From: Macquaria australasica
Lineage: Eukaryota; Chordata; Actinopteri; Centrarchiformes; Percichthyidae
Reading direction: 5' to 3'
NCBI GenBank assembly: GCA_005408345.1
Contig: SEMN01001227.1
Coordinates: 17,446 to 81,445 of the forward strand
DNA length: 64,000 bases
The translations under genes were made by a program, and so were the position numbers. Below are positions 40,199-52,300 of the stretch, piece by piece (position 1 is the stretch's first letter; each line of letters starts with the position of its first letter). The notes beneath the pieces are model-generated. The model was not told where the DNA came from and ran no database searches. It saw only the letters and a list, made by a program, of their open reading frames with translations.

Positions 40199-43100
40199 AG
40201 TCTGAAGTGTTTTAAAGCAGTGTGGAAACATTTGTGTCAAAGTGTAACAGACTTCCAACATTATGAACGTTGATTAGTGAAGAGGTTGACATTAGAAACA
40301 TGGCTAACGCTGGACTTTGTGTGTGTTTCTCTGCCGTCAGGTGTAAGTGTAACGGCCATGCCAGTGAGTGTGTGAAGGACAGCAGAGGACGGCTGGTGTG
40401 TAACTGCAAACACAACACAGACGGCGACGACTGCAACGTCTGCAAACCGTTCTACAACGACCGGCCGTGGAGGAGAGCGACCGCCGACAACCCCAACGAG
40501 TGTCTGCGTAAGTCTGCTGCCGCTGAACTGCCTATTCACTTTACTGCCGCTACCACTGCTTTACTGCAGCAACGACTGCTTTACTGCTGCTACGACTGAT
40601 TTACTACAGCTGTTACTGTTTTACTGCAGCTACTATTGCCTTAATACTTCTGCTATTAGTTATACAGCTACTACTACCTTTAGTAATTACTGCATCTGCT
40701 AATACTAATAACAGCAAACAGCATAAAAGAAATAAAAACTGCAGATATGAAGGACTGACCCATAGAACAGATCTGCAGTTTACTCACAGTAACTGATCCA
40801 GGCTGTCCATGGTGGGGAAGCATTAGTCATGTCAGTCTCTGGGGGATTGTGGGAGCTGTAGTTCCCGTCAGCTAAATGTATATATCACAGATGCAGATGC
40901 ATGACTAACTGGGTTCAGGGAATATTAGTGTTTTTCTTCTCCCACAGTCGAGTTAATCAGTCCTCCTGCGCTCACATCAGCACAGGAAACTGTGTCCCAA
41001 TATAAAAAACTCACATGTTGAAGTGTAGCTGAGTTTTCACCTCATTCAACTNNNNNNNNNNNNNNNNNNNNNNNNNNNNNNNNNNNNNNNNNNNNNNNNN
41101 NNNNNNNNNNNNNNNNNNNNNNNNNNNNNNNNNNNNNNNNNNNNNNNNNNNNNNNNNNNNNNNNNNNNNNNNNNNNNNNNNNNNNNNNNNNNNNNNNNNN
41201 NNNNNNNNNNNNNNNNNNNNNNNNNNNNNNNNNNNNNNNNNNNNNNNNNNNNNNNNNNNNNNNNNNNNNNNNNNNNNNNNNNNNNNNNNNNNNNNNNNNN
41301 NNNNNNNNNNNNNNNNNNNNNNNNNNNNNNNNNNNNNNNNNNNNNNNNNNNNNNNNNNNNNNNNNNNNNNNNNNNNNNNNNNNNNNNNNNNNNNNNNNNN
41401 NNNNNNNNNNNNNNNNNNNNNNNNNNNNNNNNNNNNNNNNNNNNNNNNNNNNNNNNNNNNNNNNNNNNNNNNNNNNNNNNNNNNNNNNNNNNNNNNNNNN
41501 CTGCTGCTGCTGTCTTACTGCTGCTGCTGCTGCTGTCTTACTACTGCTGCTGCTGTCTTACTACTGCTGCTGCTGTCTTACTGCTGCTGCTGCTGCTGTC
41601 TTACTGCTGCTGCTGCTGCTGTCTTACTGCTGCTGCTGTCTTACTGCTGCTGCTGTCTTACTGCTGCTGCTTTACTGTGGCTACTACTGCTTTACTGCTT
41701 CTGCTTTATTACTGTGACTGCAGCTGGCAGTGTTTTACTGCGTATAATACTGCTACTACTAAGAAGAGTTTACGTGGCAAACCTTTACTGCTCACTACTA
41801 CGCGTCACCACTGGAACAGCAGAGCTGACAGTAACCCACAGCAGACTACAGTAAGGTTGAAACAAAGCGTTATGATTAATCCTGTGGATGTAAATCTGTC
41901 TCTCTCTCAGCCTGTGACTGTAATGGGAAGAGCTCTGAGTGTTACTTCGATGCAGAGTTGTACCGGGCCACGGGTCACGGAGGTCACTGCAGGAACTGTG
42001 CTGACAACACCGACGGGCCCAACTGTGAGCGCTGCCTCGACAACTACTACAGAGACCAGAGCGGCAGCCGCTGCCTGCCCTGCGGCTGCAACACCGTCGG
42101 TGAGTCCAGGAAAGTCTGGAAAACAAATGCAGGGCAGGTCCTCAGCATGGAGCTCTATTCTTCACCTTGGGAACACAATGTTTTAAACCCAACCCAGAGC
42201 TTTCGACAGCATCTCATGACCTTCTTCAGCAAATTAAATTGTTGACTCAGTTGACATTACCACCTGCTGTCACATGACCAAAGTGCCATACCTGGGTCAC
42301 ATGGTAACAGCTGCTGATGAAGGCCATAAGATACAGTTGCAAGCTCCAGGAAAAGCTAGTAAGTGGACCTTGAGTTTGATATTTTGGGAAATATGTTTAT
42401 TCACTTTCCTGCCTTCTGCCCGTTTTCCTGCCCGCTGGTTAGCTTAGCTTAGCACAAAGACTGGAAACAGAGGGAAACAGCTAGCCTGGAAGTTATTGCT
42501 CCCGGCCAAGAAACACAAGCCCACCGTAACCCACCAACGTGTTGTACAGATTAAACTAACAGGACATAACATGTTAATCAGGGAGCTTTAGAGGAGCTGC
42601 TTGGTGGATGTTGTTACCTTTGGACAGAGCCAGGCTAGCTGTTTCCCCCTGTTTCCAGTCTTTATGCTAAGCTAACCAGCTGCTGGCTCCAGTTTTATAT
42701 TGAACGTACAGATACAATATGAGAGAGGTATCGATCCTCTCATCTAAATCTCAGCAACAAAGTGAATAAGTAATAATAATTATTGAGTGCAGAATAGATT
42801 TTTGTTTTCTCACATTAAGTTATCCTTCTTGTGATCATTTCTCTACAAAATATATTTTATGTGCTCATAATATCCCATTGTGATCTCAGAAGTATACTGC
42901 CATGGAAAGTAGGAAATTATTCAAAAATATGTTAATGTTAATATTATAAAAACACTCAGCAGTATTTACAGCCAGTGTGCATGAACTGTAAAGTGAAAAC
43001 TTGTGAAACCCCTGGAATGAACCTTGTGGTTTTGGTGGTATTTTACAAACCACTGCTTGATGTGAACCAGCTGTTGTTTGAGTCCCAGTTACACACTTAC

Positions 43101-45072
43101 ACCAGTTCTGTTCTGTAATGGGTTGTTAATGGGAGCTGATTGTTTGCACACGGTTGAAGGTTAACGTGCTGACGGTCAGCGTGTGTGTTTGTGTGTGTGT
43201 TTTCAGGATCGGAGTCTCCTCAGTGTGACAACAGAGGAGTGTGTGCGTGTAAACCAGGAGTGAGCGGAGAGAAGTGTGACCGCTGCCAGCCGGGATACCA
43301 CAGTCTGACGGAGGCCGGCTGCAGGTACAGACCTCCGGCTGCACCAAAATACAGCGAAAAATGACTGGAGTTGTGTGGGGCTACACGGCTACAAGTGGAA
43401 GTTAATGACAACAAGATTTCTGACTCTGATGTTTTCACAGTTCGGAGCAAATGTCCCAAAATCCTGTTGTCTGAATAACACTCAGTTGTTTGGCTTTAAA
43501 GGAACAGTCCAACATTTCTGTAAATCCTTTGACAAAATCAGATGAGAAGATGGATTTCGCCTCTCCAGTAGAGCTGAAACCAATAGAAACCACAGACCGA
43601 AAATGAATCTGCAACAATTTTGAGAATCGATTAATAATTCTTCATTCTTTTGAGCAGAAACGACAAACAGTCTTCCAGCTTCTCAGAAGTTTTCTGTGAC
43701 ATTAAACTGAATATCTTTGGGTTTTAGGAAACTGTGATTTTCACTGACCTAATGTTAAATCAAGAAAGTTATCGGCAGATTTATCAATAATCAAAACAAT
43801 CATTCGTTGCAGCCATAGCGTCCAATACAGAGACGGGTCCAGGTCGTGTTTAGCCTAGCTTAGCACAAAGACTGGAAGCAGGGGAAAACTGTTAGCCTAG
43901 CTCCATCACAGGAGAAAACAATCCACCTTCCAACAGCTTCGTGTGCGTCTGATTTACTTTGTTTCTTGTTAACTGTAAAAAGGAGACACTTCAGTTTCAA
44001 CAGCAGTTTAAAAAACTACTTTACAGAAATAACAAAAAATATTCTTCTAATATGTTGTGTCTTGATCATAATGATTGATTTGGCGTTCAGTCTTTAGATG
44101 GAGTGTAAACCGCTCACTGTTGTTCATTTTGCAGTGACTGCACAGTGAGCGCCCCCTGCTGGCAAAATCTGGAAATAAAGAAAACTTTATTCTCTCTCTC
44201 TCTCTCTCTCTGCCAGGCCTTGTTCTTGCTCGCCCTCTGGCAGTACTCAGGAGTGTGACGTCAACACAGGACAGTGTCGCTGTAAAGACAACGTGGAGGG
44301 CTTCAGCTGCGACAGGTAACACACACACACACACACACACACTCTGTGTTACATTACAATAATACAGGATTCAAATACTTACAACAGGGTTCGTATAAAG
44401 CCTTGAAAGTTTGGAAAATGCTTAATTTTAACTGTTATGTTTTCAAGGTTAGGAAAATGCTTGAATTCGAACTCCTTGAAAAGTGCTTGATTTTCAACAT
44501 TATAAAGGAAAGTGTGTTCACAGCTAGATAAGTCCTCTGTTGATCTCCTCCTCTGGAAGCTTTAATAATCCTGATCAATACATCCGATCAAAGTTAAGTG
44601 ACTGTATACATTGATTGCTGTGAGTGTAAAAGAATTCTGTAAACTTTAGTTTTTGCAATTGTTTTTATAGTAACAATTTAGATGTGATGATAAAGGCTTG
44701 GAGTCTGGAAATGTTTGATTTAGGTTCCTTGAAAGTGCTTGAATTTTACTCTTAAAAAGCTTTACAAACCCTGTTACAAACATTCTTTGATTCTCATGAT
44801 TTAAAGAAAACGCCTCCTGCTCCACACAAAACCAGAGGTGGAGGAAGTACTCAGATCCTTCACTTAAGTAAAAGTACTAATACCACACTGTAAAAATACT
44901 CGCTAGGATTAAAACGTCAACCTTCACCTGCAGAGACAACATGAGAACAGGTCCTGAGACACTGAAGCATCCTGTTAGGTCCTGCAACACGTCTGACTGC
45001 AGCAGCAACATGTAGAGGCCTTTATAAGACTCACAGCCATTTACAGCAGATTATACCTGCAGCTGCATGTCT

Positions 45073-45151
<79 letters not shown>

Positions 45152-46283
45152 GAAGACATGTGGTCAGTAACTTCACTTATCTGTCAGCAGGTTTCAATGA
45201 ACCCTCTGATGTGCTGCATAATGGTGTGTGTTATATATGATGAAGATGACGGTGATGACGATGTGATGTTAGCTCCCTGCTTACAGACGAGACATTCAGG
45301 TGTCCGAGCTGAAGTCATTGGTTTCCAAATGTTAAACATGAAAAACAAGCTATGTTTTAATCCAGGGTTTTGCAGCCTTTGCTATAAAATGAATCGCACA
45401 CAGAGAGAAATGTGTCTGCAGGCCGAATGTGACGAGAAATTCACAGAAACAGACATCTTCCTCGCTGAGTGAATCCACGTCAGCAGTTTGTACAGGAAGT
45501 AGTTTCACACGCTGCTGCTTCACATCTGAGACGCTTTAGATCTGAAGTTCAGATTTCAGATCTGTACGTTTTCTCTACAGTGTGAAGGGTTTATGTTTAA
45601 TCAGGTGAGGAGGACGGCAGGTAGAAGGGAGGGCATTATAACAGTGTCAGGTGTTGAATAGTGATCTATATATTTTGCAGCAGTGGGGGGGGGGGTGTAA
45701 GCTCATGGAGACAGTATGATAAAGTGATGTACTGTCATCAGACAGCCACACAGTTGGAGTCTGACCTCTGAGGTGAAATGTAGACGTCAGCTGAGCTGCG
45801 AGTGCCGACAGCTCATATTTTAGATGAGGAGGGAGGTGTGGTGAGGGCGGAGCTGCTCTGATGTGTGCTGTGACATCTTTGTGTCCGTCAGGTGTAAACT
45901 GGGTTACTTCAACTTGGACCCCAACAACCCTCAGGGCTGCACCCCCTGCTTCTGCTTCCAGCACTCGTCTGTGTGCGACAGCGCCGAGGGCTTCAGCGTC
46001 CACACCGTCAGCACTGCCTTCTACAGAGGTAACGCCGCCTGCAGGCCAGACGCAGGGACAAATACCCACTGAAGATACCTTTTAGATTTACCTGCGGTGG
46101 TGTGTGTGGCTGTTGTAAAGTGTTGTAAAGTGTTGTAATGTGTGTGTGTATGTGTGTCAGATGACGAGCAGTGGACCGGTCAGCAGCGTGACGGCTCCAG
46201 CGTCTCCGTCCAGTGGTCTCCCAGCGGACAGGAAATCTCCCTCATCTCAGACGACTACTTCCCCATGTACTTCGTAGCCCCAG

Positions 46284-46323
<40 letters not shown>

Positions 46324-49300
46324 TCACTCACTCACTTAAAGACATCAAACTTCAACACACACAACCTCCGTCAGACTGTCGGGGTGTGACAGTTGACCAC
46401 GCGGTCTGATCAAACACTTTGACTTCTTCTGTTTTAACCATCACGACTACACGTCACCCCGACCATCATATTACCCATAATCCAACTGGTCCCCAGCTGG
46501 TCAGGACGGTCCTCGGTGGGTTGTGGGTCATGCTACCATTTCCTGCTGCAGTGTGCAGCTTTAAAGTACAAGCAGCCAATCCATGCCGCCTCTGTCAGTC
46601 ACATGACCCCTGCAGAAATGTAGAAGCAGCCAGCTGCTTCACAACATGGCCGAACTCCAGTTGGACCCTGAATTAAACTAAGTTTAAACTTGCAGGATGT
46701 TGTTACCTGTCTGACTTGAAAATGACGTTTCTTCTCTTGACCAGCCGTTTTATTGCCTCATTCTTTTGATCGGGTTTCTTTAGATTCTCTGCTGTTTAAG
46801 GAGCTCTTTCACTGCTTTTTATGTGGTTTAAATGTTGTTTTTCGCACTAACTGCAGACTGTATTTGGTTTATTTTAGTTCTCATTCGGTAACAGATATTG
46901 TAGCTCAATGGTCATCTCTGTCGTCTCACAGCAAGAAGGTCGTAGTTCTGAATCCACTGACGGGCAGATGAAGGTAAAACTGAAGGGGTGTTCATGTCAC
47001 TTTGGACCCTGAGGCAGTCTGGAACCACTGCCTTGTCTTAAACCTGACCTCACATAACTCTTTGAAGAAGTGAGGACCAGACAAATTAACTTTCTGTAAG
47101 CTCCTTTAGACTCTGAGGTGGACTCTGAGACCAGCTGACCTCCAGCCTCCGGTTGAAGCACACCATCTGATCACCTGCAGGTAGAATCTGCACCTGTGTG
47201 AGAGGATGTATGTGCGTTTAATGTTTTTCGTGTGTTTTCGTGCGTCACAGAGAAGTTTTTGGGGAACCAGATGCTGAGTTATGGACAGAACCTGAGCCTG
47301 AGTTTCCGGGTGGACCGGCGGGACACTCGGCTGTCGGCGGAGGATCTGGTCCTGGAGGGCGCTAACCTGAGGGTGGCCGTCCCCCTCATTGCCCAGGGCA
47401 ACGCCTACCCCAACGAGAACATGCAGACCTACGTGTTCAGGTGAGACAGCGGGTTTGTCTTCATTCAGCTGCTGTTAGTTTGACTGGACTGGGTCAGATT
47501 ATCTGGTCTGGGCTGATGTTTGGGATCTGTTAATGTGGATTCAGTTTATTTCTTTATTTTTTGGTCATAATCTGCATCCAGTTTAAAATTCTACTGATAA
47601 TCTCGACATCTGGATTCAGATTATTTTAATTAATCTGCAGATTTGTTTCATAGTCTGCACATCTGGTTTTTAATTTCTGATGACGTTAATCCAGATGTTT
47701 CTGTCAGACATCTCACTGTGACCACCACACAGACCCATCTGTACATGTGATTTAAAGTTCTACTGATGATCTGATAATCTGGCTCAGTGGGACACATTAT
47801 TAGTCTGATTATTATTGATCTGGATTAAGTTAGACTGATGTTGGGTCATAGTCTACCTGGTTTACCTGGTCTCTAGTGGTGACGTGTTGCTCTGGTTGTG
47901 GTTCAGGCTCCATGACAGCACCGACTACCCCTGGAGGCCGACCATCAGCCACTCCGACTTCCAGAAACTTCTCCACAACCTGACCGCCATCAAGATCCGC
48001 GGCACCTACAGCGAGCGGAGTACGCAGCACAGTACACATAAACACAGTACACAGTACACATAAACATAGTACACATAAACACAAACATTAGCAACATTTG
48101 CTAATGAGTCTGTCTCTCCAGGTGCCGGTTACCTTGACGACGTCTCCTTGGTAACGGCGAGGCGGGGTCCAGGTGTTCCGGCCCGCTGGGTGGAGCAGTG
48201 CACCTGTCCTCAGGGCTACCAGGGTCAACACTGTGAACAGTGCACTCTGGGATATCGCCGCGCCCACCCGGAGCTCGGAGCCTTCAGCCCCTGTGAGTCC
48301 TGCAACTGTAACGGACACAGTGACGCCTGCAACCCCGAGACAGGTAACACTGCTTACTGACTGTTACTGACTCGTTACTGACTGCTTACTGGTTTACTGA
48401 CTGGCTGTTTGTTTCACTGTTTTCACTGATCAACTGATTTTCAGGCTGAAAACAAACGAACCAAGAATGAAGCTCAGAGTTTCAGCTGTCTGTCTGTCTC
48501 TCTCTCTGTCTGTCTGTCTAGGAGCGTGTGACTGTCGGGACAACACGGCGGGTTTGAGCTGCGAGCGCTGTAAAGACGGTTTCTATGGCGACGCCACCCG
48601 GGGGACGTCAGGTGACTGTCAGGCCTGTCCCTGTCCGGCCGGAGCCACCTGCGCCGTCGTCCTCAAAACCAGAGAGGTGGTCTGCACCAACTGTCCCGCA
48701 GGAACCACAGGTACACACTCCACACCTGTGCAGGTCAGACAGGTGTGAGCAGGGAGGGAACTGCCGTCACACGCTTTCCAGTATCCAGGTCTCTGTCCCG
48801 CTCACTTTGTTCTTTAATGTCTGTCCCTGAAAATCCTAAAGTCAGGTAAATGGATAAGATGTCAGATCTTCCAGTCTGAAAAAATAAAACTGATTATTGA
48901 AGTTATTCACCGAGAGGAAAACTGGGACCTCTGTTCCAGGATACAGACTTTTTACTCTTCGATCTTTATTGGCAAAAGATTTGCAACATCAAACAACGAC
49001 AGTAACAAAAAAAAAAAAAAAGACAAAGGAAGCAGATGAAGATACGCGTCTGTTTTTCCAGTGAGATTTCTTCAGCGATTGTTAGCTGTTTGCTACTAAC
49101 AGTATTTTATCAGATATTTCTTCCCATCACACAGAAGATAAAGTTACCAAACAGCTCACAGGGGCGTACAGTATATAACAGTATCAGTTAGCACTTAACA
49201 GACGAACATTTCCCAGGATGAACTCTTGTACAAACTAAATGTGAATAATTCCTCTTTCTACTATGAGAATCCAGATCTGCATGTGGAAACAGCCCTAACA

Positions 49301-52300
49301 GGCTTCTGTAGAGCAGTTTGAAGCTGAAAAATAAAATGAAATGCTGCCTAAATAATTCACAATAGTTTTGCTACGGACCCGAACTGAACACTCACTGAAA
49401 CACTGAGGGAGGTTTTATTCAGTTGTGATTGAATGACTCTAGTTTGATAAACAGGGACTTCATCTTCACGTGATTATAGTCCTCTGACGTCACCTGTCTG
49501 CAGGTAAACGCTGCGAGCTCTGTGACGACGGGTTCTTCGGTGACCCTCTGGGTCAGAGCGGGCCGGTCCGAGCCTGCCGCGCCTGCAAGTGCAGCGACAA
49601 CATCGACCCCAACGCCGTCGGCAACTGCAACCGCGAAACCGGAGAGTGCCTCAAGTGCATCTACAACACCGACGGCTTCTTCTGCGACCGCTGCAAGGAG
49701 GGTTTTTACGGCAACGCCATGGCCATCAACCCCCCAGAGAAGTGCAAACGTAAGAGAATATCCCGAAGGTCCCGAGGTCACACTGGATCTAGAACCAGTG
49801 GTTTAAGTTTATCCATTAGAAATTACATTACTGCTAACCAGAGTATCTCAGAGCTCTTCAGACTTTGTTAAGGTGGAAGATGGATGGAAGTGATCAGTTA
49901 CACTACAGGTTTGTAGTGGATGGGCTAAAACATACAATCCACCAGTAATGTCCTGCTTTAGATTTATTAATTGGAAATATTTATACATTTATATAATATA
50001 CAATACTGAATTCAAATGGAACTTAGGAGGAAAATAATCAGAATCCAGTCAAGATGTCTAGCAGGGTTACAGTTCTTTTTTTAATCAGCTGATCAATAGT
50101 CTGGTCTATAAAATGTCAGGAAATGGTTAGTGACATCTGTGTTTGTTTTGTCCAAAAGTAAAAGACATTTTCTTTTGTTAAAAACGTTAAACTATCACGG
50201 TTCTCAGAACTGTTCTCAGTTTTCTGTTGGTTGATTAATCACTTGATCGGTTATTGATTCAGCACTGGTGTTGAGTCAGACTCGGATGTGTCCCAGAGCT
50301 TTCTGACGGGTTTCTTGTCCTCCTCCTCCTCAGCCTGCTCCTGCTCTCCCTCCGGTACCGTTGGTCGGCAGACCAGCTGTTCTCAGGTCACCGGTCAGTG
50401 CCAGTGTCTCCCCAACGTCGTTGAGCGCGACTGCAGCGCCTGTCAGCCCGGGTTCTTCAACCTGCGGAGCGGCAACGGCTGTGAACGGTCAGCTCCCTGC
50501 ACAGACACCACAGAACCAACAGAACCACCAAAACATCATGACACCAGAACCAACAGAACATCATTACATCAGAACTCCAGCATGAGATTCTTTGAGCTTC
50601 TTCTTCCATGTGCGATTGTTTCCAGGTACCTGCTGCTGTGTGTTCACTCTTCCTTCCTCGTTTCCACAGGTGTAACTGTAATCCGATTGGCTCTACCAAC
50701 GGTCAGTGTGACATCACTTCGGGACAGTGCGAGTGTCAGCCCGGCGTCACCGGCCTGCACTGCGAACGCTGCGAGGTCAACTTCTTCGGCTTCAGCTCGT
50801 CCGGATGCAAACGTGAGCACGACGGCGTCTCTAGTGGACTTGAGTACATTATGCGTGTCCTGAGTGTCTGCTCTAACGTTTCCTCTGTGTGACCTGCAGC
50901 CTGTGACTGCGACCCTGAGGGCTCCCAGTCAGGTCAGTGTAAGGAGGACGGTCGCTGCGAGTGCCGGCCTGGCTTCGTCGGAGCTCGATGTGACATGTGT
51001 GAGGAGAATTACTTCTACAACCGCTCAGCCCCGGGCTGCCAGCAGTGTCCCTCCTGCTACAGTCTGGTCAGAGACAAGGTGAGGACGGCTGAGTGCTGAT
51101 ACGGACGCCGATGACAGGAAGAACTTCAGCACAAAGATAAATGAGAGCATCGTTTCTCTCTCCAGGTGAACCAGCAGAGGCAGAAGCTTCACGACCTGCA
51201 GACTCTGATCGATAACCTCGGCTCGGGTCAGGACACCGTCACTGACAAGGCCTTCGAGGACCGGCTGAAGGAGGCAGAGAGAGCCATCATGGAGCTGCTG
51301 GAGGAGGCTCAGACCAGCAAAGGTAACATGAGCCAAACCAAATACCACGACAGGCAGCAACACAGACTGATGAACCCGTCACATGGCTTCAGTGTCTGGT
51401 TTCAAATGTTAGAGGTTCTGTAAAAGATAATCAGAGTTTACCACAACGTCTCCATGAGCCGCCTGCTCGCTAACATGCCAGGAACAAGCTCAGAGTTCAG
51501 CTCAGGTTAAGTAGAAATGATTCCTGCAGCTGACCATGACCTTTGACCCTGCAGATGTAGACAGAGGTCTGCTGGATCGTCTGAACACCATCAACAACAC
51601 TCTGACCACCCAGTGGAACCGACTGCAGAACATCCGCAACACGGTGGACGACACCGGCACTCAGGCCGACCGCGCCCGCAACCGAGTCCGGGACGCCGAG
51701 AACCTGATTGACCGAGCCCGGCAGGAGCTGGACAAGGCCAAGGACACCATCAGCAAAGTGGTGAGTGACGTCACTGTTGTCACTGTCTATTGGTCCAACC
51801 AACCGAGCCTGAGAGCTTATTAACGGAGCTCATGTCGTCTGCAGGACATCAAACCCCCCAGCGGCTCTGGAGATCCAAACAACATGACGCTGCTGGCTGA
51901 GGAGGCTCGCGCGCTGGCTGACAAGTAAGACGCCTCAAACACAACGTCTGCGGAGTAACGCTGAATCCTGTCAGACTGAAACGCTTGTTTAGTCTTTGTT
52001 GTAGGATTAGAAACAACTTCAAGCTTCAGAGGTTTGACTGATGAAACGTTTCATTTTTATTCACTTCAGTTTGTTTCTGCAGAAATACACTTTAAAAAGA
52101 AGAGCACATCGTCTCTTTCACCGCGGAGCATCTTTAGATTTTCTTTAAATGATTGTATTTCTATACACAGACATTTTCTGCTTATTGAGGCTTGTGTTTA
52201 AAGACTGGGCATCGAAACTCAATACTTTTTTGAAAGCAACTGAAACGTGTTCGGGTATCAGAAACTGCCAACCTCGTATTAACGTAATGCAGATCACACA

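Larger units (their letters stand above)
40508..41910 (+). other. lamc1: lamc1 intron 4 containing the assembly gap
   Basis: Starts with imperfect TTACTGC(TGC)n-type sequence (40520-40690) and, beyond the gap, resumes as a regular CTG-rich tandem repeat (41501-41700). Exons 4 and 5 join in phase and match adjacent LE repeats of human LAMC1, so the gap probably hides only repeat. Confidence 0.85.
42100..43206 (+). other. lamc1: lamc1 intron 5
   Basis: Mostly occupied by a dispersed repeat (42311-42394) and a transposon-like element with long inverted arms (about 42380-42775). The 3' end is (TG)-rich directly before the acceptor. Confidence 0.8.
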
